From Flavobacterium sp. 102 (GTDB lineage: Bacteria; Bacteroidota; Bacteroidia; Flavobacteriales; Flavobacteriaceae): a DNA stretch of 64,000 nucleotides. The notes beneath the pieces were generated by a model, which saw nothing but the letters and a program-made list of their open reading frames with translations, was not told the DNA's origin and searched no databases. Where the stretch lies: assembly GCF_003634615.1 (NCBI RefSeq), contig NZ_RBKX01000001.1:1-64000 (forward strand), in the 5' to 3' direction. The position numbers and the translations under genes were made by a program. Below, one piece after another: positions 57,853 to 64,000 of the stretch; the stretch's first letter is position 1, and every line of letters begins with the position of its first letter.

Positions 57853-60800
57853 ATGAAAAAACTATTATTGAATTTAGAAAAGAGGAAATTACTTTTTGCA
57901 TTCACATTATTCTCACTGATGAGTTATTCTCAAGTGACAATAAAAAGTCAAGGATTTGAGAATGCAGCCTCAGATAATTTAAGCTATACAACAGGTACCT
58001 ATGTAGGTGTATCAAACACAACAGCAATGAGTGGAGCCAATTCACTGCGTTTTAGTGCGGCCGCAGGGAATAGCAATATATCCTCTAACACACTTTTTGA
58101 AAATATAGATATTAGTGGTTATTCAAATGTACAAGTATCCATTGCTTTTGCTGCAACTGCTGTTGATGATAATGAGGATTTATTTATAGATTTCTCATAT
58201 AATAATGGCTCAACATATACTACAACAGTAAAACTTGTCGATGGTAATAGTGGTAGTGGTGGCCAAAATATAAACTTTGGTTCCGGTGATTCAAGTCCGG
58301 GTCAATCAACCAATCCTTATGTATTCGATGTTCCAAGTACCAGCACTAGTTTAAGAATAAGAGTACGTTCGACTAGTCTTGATAGTGGAGAATTTCTTTA
58401 CATCGACAATATTGTTATTCGTGGTGTTGGATCGCCTGAAATAAATCTACAAGCGAACGGAAATAATATTCCAACCGGAAGTACAACTATTTCAGGTACT
58501 ATAAATACAGATTTTGGAAATACTGATGTTACTTCAGGAAGTGTAACAAGGACTTATACTGTTCAAAATACGGGAACTTCTAGTTTGTCTGTATGGTCTG
58601 TATATACCAATAGTGGCGATTTTTCTACTTCAATTTCATCCTCGACTATTGCTGCTGGAGGAACTGCAACGCTTACAGTTGTTTTTAATCCAACCAATGC
58701 AGGAACCAGAACAGGAATTGTTTCTATATCCAACAATGACAGTAATGAAAGCACTTATAGCTTTACTGTTGAAGGAAATGGAACAGAACAAGAAATAAAT
58801 CTTCAAGGTGGAAGTCCGTTAACAAATATTGCCAGTGGTTCAACTTTAATTTCAAACAGTATTAATACAGATTTTGGAACAACATCAGGAACAAGAACCT
58901 TTACAGTTCAAAATCTGGGAACAAGTAATTTATCAATATCGTCTGCTTGGTCTTCGTTAACAGATTACACAATATCCTATGGCGCTTCTACAATTGCTCC
59001 AGGCGCCTCAACTACTCTAACGGTAACTTTTAATCCAACAGCATCCGGAACAAGAACTGCTACAATTTCAATATCAAATAACGATAGTAATGAAGGAACC
59101 TATACTTTCAATGTATCTGGAGTTATAGCCGACAAAGAGATAAATCTTATTGGAAACACAAATAACATTGTATCAGGATCGACTACCATTTCAACAACTT
59201 TAAATACTGATTTTGGAAATGTCCAACTTGGTTCTGGAAACGTAAGTAAAACCTATACTATTGAAAATACAGGTGGAATAACATTAAATATATGGTCAAC
59301 TTACACAAACATGAGTGACTTTACCGTTAGTAGTTCTTCTTCAACAATTGCCGCAGGAGCTACAGCCACACTTACAGTGGTATATAATCCATCGACATTA
59401 GGAACAAGAACAGCTACAGTCTCTATTGGAAATGACGATAATAATGAAGGTACTTACACTTTTAGGGTTGAAGCAGTATGCGTTGATCGTGAAATTAATA
59501 TTACCGGTAATTCCAATAATATTATTGATAGCAGTACTACAATTTCAACCACCACTCATACTGATTTTGGTACTTTAGATATTTCTACGGGCACTGCAAC
59601 TAGAACTTATATTATCCAAAATACTGGAACCGCTGTTCTTACTATTTCTAATCCAACAGTTTCAGGAACAAATGCAGCCGATTTTTCAATATCTACAAAT
59701 CCTGCAACACTTTCTATTGCCGCTGGAGCAAGCACAACTTTTGTTGTAACTTTTAATCCAAGTGCCAGTGGTGCGAGAAATGCTACCGTTAATATTGTAA
59801 ACAATGATGGAAATGAAAATCCATACAATTTTTCGATTCAAGGAAATGGTGTAAATCCTGAAATAAACCTTCAAGGAAACTCAAACAACATCACTGATGG
59901 AAGTGCAAGTATTTCTTTAACAAATCACACCGATTTTGGTTCATTAGATATTGCTTCAGCAACCATAACCAGAACTTATACCATCCAAAATACAGGAACA
60001 ACAGTCCTTACCATTTCAAACCCTACAATTTCTGGTACAAATGCAGCTGATTTCGCAATAACTACAAATCCTGCTACATTGTCTATTGCAGCCGGAGCTA
60101 GTACTACTTTTGTAGTGACTTTCAATCCAAGTGCCATAGGAACAAGAAATGCAACGATCAATATTGTTAATAATGATGCGAATGAAAGTACATATGATTT
60201 TGCTATCCAAGGTACAGGAACAAATTCTGAGATTAATCTTCAAGGAAATTCAAACAATATAATTGATGGCAGCACATCCATTTCAACAACCATCCACACC
60301 GATTTTGGTTCAATTAACGTAACTGCAGGTACTGCAACCAGAACTTATACTATTCAAAATACAGGAACCTCTGCATTGATCATTTCTAATCCAACCATTT
60401 CAGGAACAAATGCTGGCGATTTCACTGTAACGACAAATCCGGCAACCCTTTCTATTGCTACTGGTGCAAGCACTACTTTTATAGTAACTTTCAATCCAAG
60501 TGCATCAGGCACTAGAAATGCTATAGTAAATATTGTGAATAATGACAGTAATGAAAACCCTTATGATTTTGCCATTCAAGGTACCGGTACAGAACAAGAA
60601 ATAAATGTTCAAGGAAACGCAACCAATATTGCAGACGGAAGCGTAACTATTACGTCAACAAATCACACTGATTATGGTTCAATAGACACTAGCTTAGGAT
60701 CGATTTCAAGAACCTATACTATTCAAAATCTTGGAACTTCAACTCTTACTATTTCAAATCCGACCCTATCCGGAATTAATGCCGCCGATTTTGCAGTGAC

Positions 60801-63800
60801 TACAAATCCTGCAACGCTTTCTATCGCAGCCGGTGCCAGTACAACTTTTGTCGTAACATTTGACCCAATCGGATATAGCGCCAGAACTGCTACCATAAAT
60901 ATTGTAAATAATGACAGCGATGAAAATCCATACAACTTTGATATCCAAGGAACTGGAATATTGGATATTGATGGAGATGGATTAGATTCAAGTGTAGATA
61001 TAGATGATGACAATGACGGAATCACCGATATTATAGAATGTAATACCTGCTTAAGTGATCCATTTGAAAATGGTAGCTTTGAAAATCCGGTTATTGCCGC
61101 CTCAAGCTATGCAATTCTTCCAACTGGAAATGTAACTGGATGGCAAACCAGTGCAGAGAATTTCATTGAAATTTGGAGTTCAGGTTTCAATGGTGTACCT
61201 TCTGCTAATGGTAATCAATTTGCGGAATTAAATGCTAATGTACCGGGCATACTTTACCAATCATTTTGTTTGAATGGTGCAGGCGGAACTATAAATTGGT
61301 CTATCAAGCACCGAGGAAGAGATGGAGTAGATCAAGCCTTTGTAAAATTTGGCTCAACCCTAGCGGGCGCAATAGCTTCCACTCCAATTGTGGAAATGAT
61401 AGATGGTAACACTGCATGGGGAACTTATTCCGGTACCTATAACATCCCTATCGGTCAATCTCAAATCTTTTTAACGTTCCAAGCAGGTTACACTGGTTCA
61501 GGTAGCCAATCTGTTGGTAACTTTATTGATGATGTTCAAATTACAATCAATCAAAACTGTGTTGATACTGATAATGACGGAATAGCAAACATCAACGATT
61601 TAGATTCTGATAATGATGGTATTCCGGATATTGAAGAAGCTGGTTTTAAAGCATACAGCAACAATACTGCAACGATGGACAAAAGTAGCTCTGCCACTTG
61701 GATTGATGCCAATGGTAATGGTATGAATGATTACATAGATGCAATAATCAGTACTAATTCTTATTTTATCGCTAACTTTGATGGAGATAGTATGCGCAAT
61801 CATCTTGATTTAGATAGCGATAACGATTCGATATTTGATGTAGATGAAGCCGGATTACTTAACGGCGATGGCGATATCAACGGTGATGGAAAAGGTGACG
61901 GACTTGATTCTGACACTGACGGAATCTTAAATTTGTTTGACAATTTAAGCGGCTGGGGAACTACTGCAAGAGCTTATGCAGTAGATACCGACTCAAATGG
62001 AATCTCCGATTATTTACAACTTGACTCCAACAGTGATGGCATTTATGATATCCATACTGGCTTATATGGCAGCTATGATGCCAATAATGACGGTATAATT
62101 GATGGTTCAGGAGATGGTGACAGAGATGGGATTACAGATACTTTTGACACAAATCCAAATTCTAAAGGTTCTCCAAGAGACTTAAATAGAAAACTGTTAT
62201 TAGATTTCGATGGAAGAAATGATTACGCTCAAAGCTCTGCCGTTTTGGGTGGTCTTGCCAATGCTTCTTTGATGGCATGGGTTGATTTGAATAGTGCTTT
62301 TAATTCTGAAGGTGTGATTGTAGGTCAGGATAAATTCCAAATCAGAGTGACCTCAGACAAGAAACTAGAAGCTGTTGTAAACAACACAACTGTAAAATAC
62401 AACACCGTGGCATTAAATACTGCGCAGTGGTATCATGTTGGCGCCGTTTATACCGGAAGTGTATTAAAATTATATTTAAACGGTACAATGGTTGCGAGTA
62501 CATCTGCCTCAGGTAATATTAATGCTGATGCTTCATTACTGACCTTAGGTAAAAATCCGGTATCAAACACAAAATATTTCAAAGGTAAAATCGATGAAGT
62601 ACGCGTGTTCAATGTAGCATTAACCGATACACAATTACAAAGAATGGTGTATCAAGAAATTCAAAATACCGGCTCACAAGTTAGAGGAACTATTATCCCA
62701 AAAGACATTAGTTCACTTCCTTTTGCCAACTTGTTACGTTATTACAGAATGGATACTTACAAAGACGATATTGTTGACGATTTAACAACAACTTCTGTCG
62801 ATACCGGTACAGGAATGAAAATGTACAATCATAAAAACATCTATGTGCAACAAGCTCCTATGCCTTTTATCACCAAAACTACCGGAACTTTTGCAACTGC
62901 GGTAAACGACACCAGCAATGACATTAGAGGCTTAGATGTTTTAGATTATGATTATTCAATCATTCAAGTGCAACACAACATAGCAGAAACAGCCAATAAT
63001 ACTTCTATCGGAATGTTTATAGATCCGGGAGTAACTGTTACTATGAGTAATGACACAAAGCTTCAAAACGATTGGTACCTAAAACTAGATGGTAAAATTG
63101 ACTTATCAGGTAAATCACAATTGGTACAAACAAATAATAGTGATCTTGAGGTAACGAGTTCAGGTTCTATTGAAAGAGACCAACAAGGACAATCAAATAT
63201 CTATAACTATAACTACTGGTCTTCACCGGTTAGTAGTATGAACAACACTACTATCAATCATGGTTATACAATAGCCGGTGTAATGAAAGACGGAACAACT
63301 TCAACACCACAAAACTTAAACTGGTCCTCAGGATTAAACGGTGCAGCAACAAGCCCGATCACTATTGCAAGCTATTGGATATTTAAGTTCCAAAACTTAA
63401 GTAGTGCTTATGCTAACTGGTCTGCTGTTGGCCCAAATGGTAGTCTTTTAGCCGGCCAAGGCTACACTATGAAAGGTTCTAATGCTGCTTCTGCCAATCA
63501 AAACTATACGTTTGTAGGCAAACCAAATAATGGTACGATTACCTCAACTGTTTCTGCCGGTAATCTAAACTTGTGCGGAAATCCGTTTGCCTCGGCTATT
63601 GATGCTAACCAATTTATTGATGATAATATAGCCAGTATAACCGGAACATTATTTTTCTGGGAACACTACAGCACTAATAATTCTCACAATACTATCGACT
63701 ACCAAGGCGGTTATGCAACTTATACCAAAGTTGGCGGAACAGCTCCGGTAGCTCCGGCCGGAATAAGTGGCTTAGGCTCAAGTGCGAAAGTTGCCAAAAG

Positions 63801-64000
63801 ATTCATCCCGGTAGGTCAAGGTTTCTTCGTAACCGGTTCAGCAACTGGTGGCACTTTAACTTTTAACAACAACCAAAGGATTTTTGTAAAAGAAGACAAT
63901 TCGGATTCTTTCACCTTATACAGAAACAACACCAACGCTACAGTAAACGCTGATCCAAATTACAACAACAGCGAAGATAGCTTTGGAGTAGAAGAATTCA
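57853..64000 (+). CDS. Giant secreted surface protein, 3' end outside window
   Basis: At least 2049 codons, open to the window edge. Signal peptide KLLFAFTLFSLMSYSQ. After an N-terminal beta domain come seven choice-of-anchor-D (ASH-like) repeats of 113-124 residues starting near 58432, 58793, 59132, 59489, 59855, 60224 and 60596, each opening EINLQGN-like and holding TRTYTIQNTG, FNPSASGTRNATVNIVNN. Then calcium-type repeats of thrombospondin-3 style (DIDGDGLDSS, DIDDDNDGITD, DTDNDGIANINDLDSDNDG), a jelly-roll segment between them, a LamG-like domain at about 62200-62640 (FDGRNDYAQSSAVLGGLANA) and further beta modules. Such proteins are usually exported by the type IX system with a C-terminal sorting domain, which would lie beyond the window. 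Adhesion or biofilm role is likely. Confidence 0.85.
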   Translation, partial: MKKLLLNLEKRKLLFAFTLFSLMSYSQVTIKSQGFENAASDNLSYTTGTYVGVSNTTAMSGANSLRFSAAAGNSNISSNTLFENIDISGYSNVQVSIAFAATAVDDNEDLFIDFSYNNGSTYTTTVKLVDGNSGSGGQNINFGSGDSSPGQSTNPYVFDVPSTSTSLRIRVRSTSLDSGEFLYIDNIVIRGVGSPEINLQANGNNIPTGSTTISGTINTDFGNTDVTSGSVTRTYTVQNTGTSSLSVWSVYTNSGDFSTSISSSTIAAGGTATLTVVFNPTNAGTRTGIVSISNNDSNESTYSFTVEGNGTEQEINLQGGSPLTNIASGSTLISNSINTDFGTTSGTRTFTVQNLGTSNLSISSAWSSLTDYTISYGASTIAPGASTTLTVTFNPTASGTRTATISISNNDSNEGTYTFNVSGVIADKEINLIGNTNNIVSGSTTISTTLNTDFGNVQLGSGNVSKTYTIENTGGITLNIWSTYTNMSDFTVSSSSSTIAAGATATLTVVYNPSTLGTRTATVSIGNDDNNEGTYTFRVEAVCVDREINITGNSNNIIDSSTTISTTTHTDFGTLDISTGTATRTYIIQNTGTAVLTISNPTVSGTNAADFSISTNPATLSIAAGASTTFVVTFNPSASGARNATVNIVNNDGNENPYNFSIQGNGVNPEINLQGNSNNITDGSASISLTNHTDFGSLDIASATITRTYTIQNTGTTVLTISNPTISGTNAADFAITTNPATLSIAAGASTTFVVTFNPSAIGTRNATINIVNNDANESTYDFAIQGTGTNSEINLQGNSNNIIDGSTSISTTIHTDFGSINVTAGTATRTYTIQNTGTSALIISNPTISGTNAGDFTVTTNPATLSIATGASTTFIVTFNPSASGTRNAIVNIVNNDSNENPYDFAIQGTGTEQEINVQGNATNIADGSVTITSTNHTDYGSIDTSLGSISRTYTIQNLGTSTLTISNPTLSGINAADFAVTTNPATLSIAAGASTTFVVTFDPIGYSARTATINIVNNDSDENPYNFDIQGTGILDIDGDGLDSSVDIDDDNDGITDIIECNTCLSDPFENGSFENPVIAASSYAILPTGNVTGWQTSAENFIEIWSSGFNGVPSANGNQFAELNANVPGILYQSFCLNGAGGTINWSIKHRGRDGVDQAFVKFGSTLAGAIASTPIVEMIDGNTAWGTYSGTYNIPIGQSQIFLTFQAGYTGSGSQSVGNFIDDVQITINQNCVDTDNDGIANINDLDSDNDGIPDIEEAGFKAYSNNTATMDKSSSATWIDANGNGMNDYIDAIISTNSYFIANFDGDSMRNHLDLDSDNDSIFDVDEAGLLNGDGDINGDGKGDGLDSDTDGILNLFDNLSGWGTTARAYAVDTDSNGISDYLQLDSNSDGIYDIHTGLYGSYDANNDGIIDGSGDGDRDGITDTFDTNPNSKGSPRDLNRKLLLDFDGRNDYAQSSAVLGGLANASLMAWVDLNSAFNSEGVIVGQDKFQIRVTSDKKLEAVVNNTTVKYNTVALNTAQWYHVGAVYTGSVLKLYLNGTMVASTSASGNINADASLLTLGKNPVSNTKYFKGKIDEVRVFNVALTDTQLQRMVYQEIQNTGSQVRGTIIPKDISSLPFANLLRYYRMDTYKDDIVDDLTTTSVDTGTGMKMYNHKNIYVQQAPMPFITKTTGTFATAVNDTSNDIRGLDVLDYDYSIIQVQHNIAETANNTSIGMFIDPGVTVTMSNDTKLQNDWYLKLDGKIDLSGKSQLVQTNNSDLEVTSSGSIERDQQGQSNIYNYNYWSSPVSSMNNTTINHGYTIAGVMKDGTTSTPQNLNWSSGLNGAATSPITIASYWIFKFQNLSSAYANWSAVGPNGSLLAGQGYTMKGSNAASANQNYTFVGKPNNGTITSTVSAGNLNLCGNPFASAIDANQFIDDNIASITGTLFFWEHYSTNNSHNTIDYQGGYATYTKVGGTAPVAPAGISGLGSSAKVAKRFIPVGQGFFVTGSATGGTLTFNNNQRIFVKEDNSDSFTLYRNNTNATVNADPNYNNSEDSFGVEEF

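Noticed and set aside
59607-61025. Leftward frames inside the giant surface protein
   Set aside because: They repeat with the anchor-D unit period, so they are shadows of the coding repeats.

Overview
The window is a low-GC chromosome segment from a Flavobacteriaceae bacterium, most likely Flavobacterium. The evidence is the Bacteroidota promoter form (TTG, about 19-21 bp, TAnnTTTG) before several genes, flanking genes of flavobacterial type (fmt, HU, YqgE, a START-like protein, a giant repeat-rich secreted protein), and Bacteroidota-type phage genes (PcfJ/PcfK, DUF4468, YopX, LamG-like tail fibre).

Layout. 1-3358: host genes fmt (partial), HU, YqgE, a class IV aminotransferase and a START-like protein; the last three carry indels. 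3359-3431: tRNA-Met. A prophage of about 54 kb lies between a 17-bp core inside this tRNA (3390-3406) and a second copy at 57374-57390. After it come the displaced tRNA 3' half, a terminator, and a host surface protein of more than 2049 codons that runs off the window (57853-64000).

Prophage. The left end holds a frameshifted tyrosine integrase and a hicA/hicB pair. From 5.7 to 31.6 kb the late genes run leftward: lysis (candidate u-spanin, lipoprotein, GH108-type endolysin, holin, CAP-domain lipoprotein), tail fibre, baseplate, a 1544-residue tape measure, tail tube, connectors, an Ig-tailed major capsid protein, decoration and scaffold proteins, portal, large terminase. A three-gene rightward cassette with its own terminator interrupts the tail genes. 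At 31.8-32.1 kb is an RNA cluster: an initiator-type tRNA and a 141-nt RNA in which the halves of two tRNAs are nested. Small terminase and a ParB-methyltransferase fusion follow. From 34.9 to 55.6 kb the leftward early region encodes a sliding clamp, PcfJ/PcfK, a helicase-methyltransferase fusion, RusA, replication proteins, a second helicase, a NinB-like protein, a 90-bp tandem-repeat protein, an MBL-fold hydrolase, RecT and an SbcC-like ATPase. A Cro-like gene and a rightward S24-type repressor face each other across an operator region at 55.6-55.73 kb; the repressor is followed by a secreted DUF4468 protein and an XRE protein. The tape measure and tail set indicate a siphovirus.

How it fits together. 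The repressor/Cro switch controls leftward replication and recombination genes. Several early proteins carry terminal peptides resembling beta-clamp-binding motifs, which suggests they assemble on the phage clamp. A 17-bp palindrome inside a 28-nt exact repeat next to two late promoters suggests coordinated late control.

Cautions. From about 1.7 to 5.3 kb nearly every gene has single-base homopolymer indels, more like a sequence-quality problem than biology. Family names come from motif recognition by eye, not searches.
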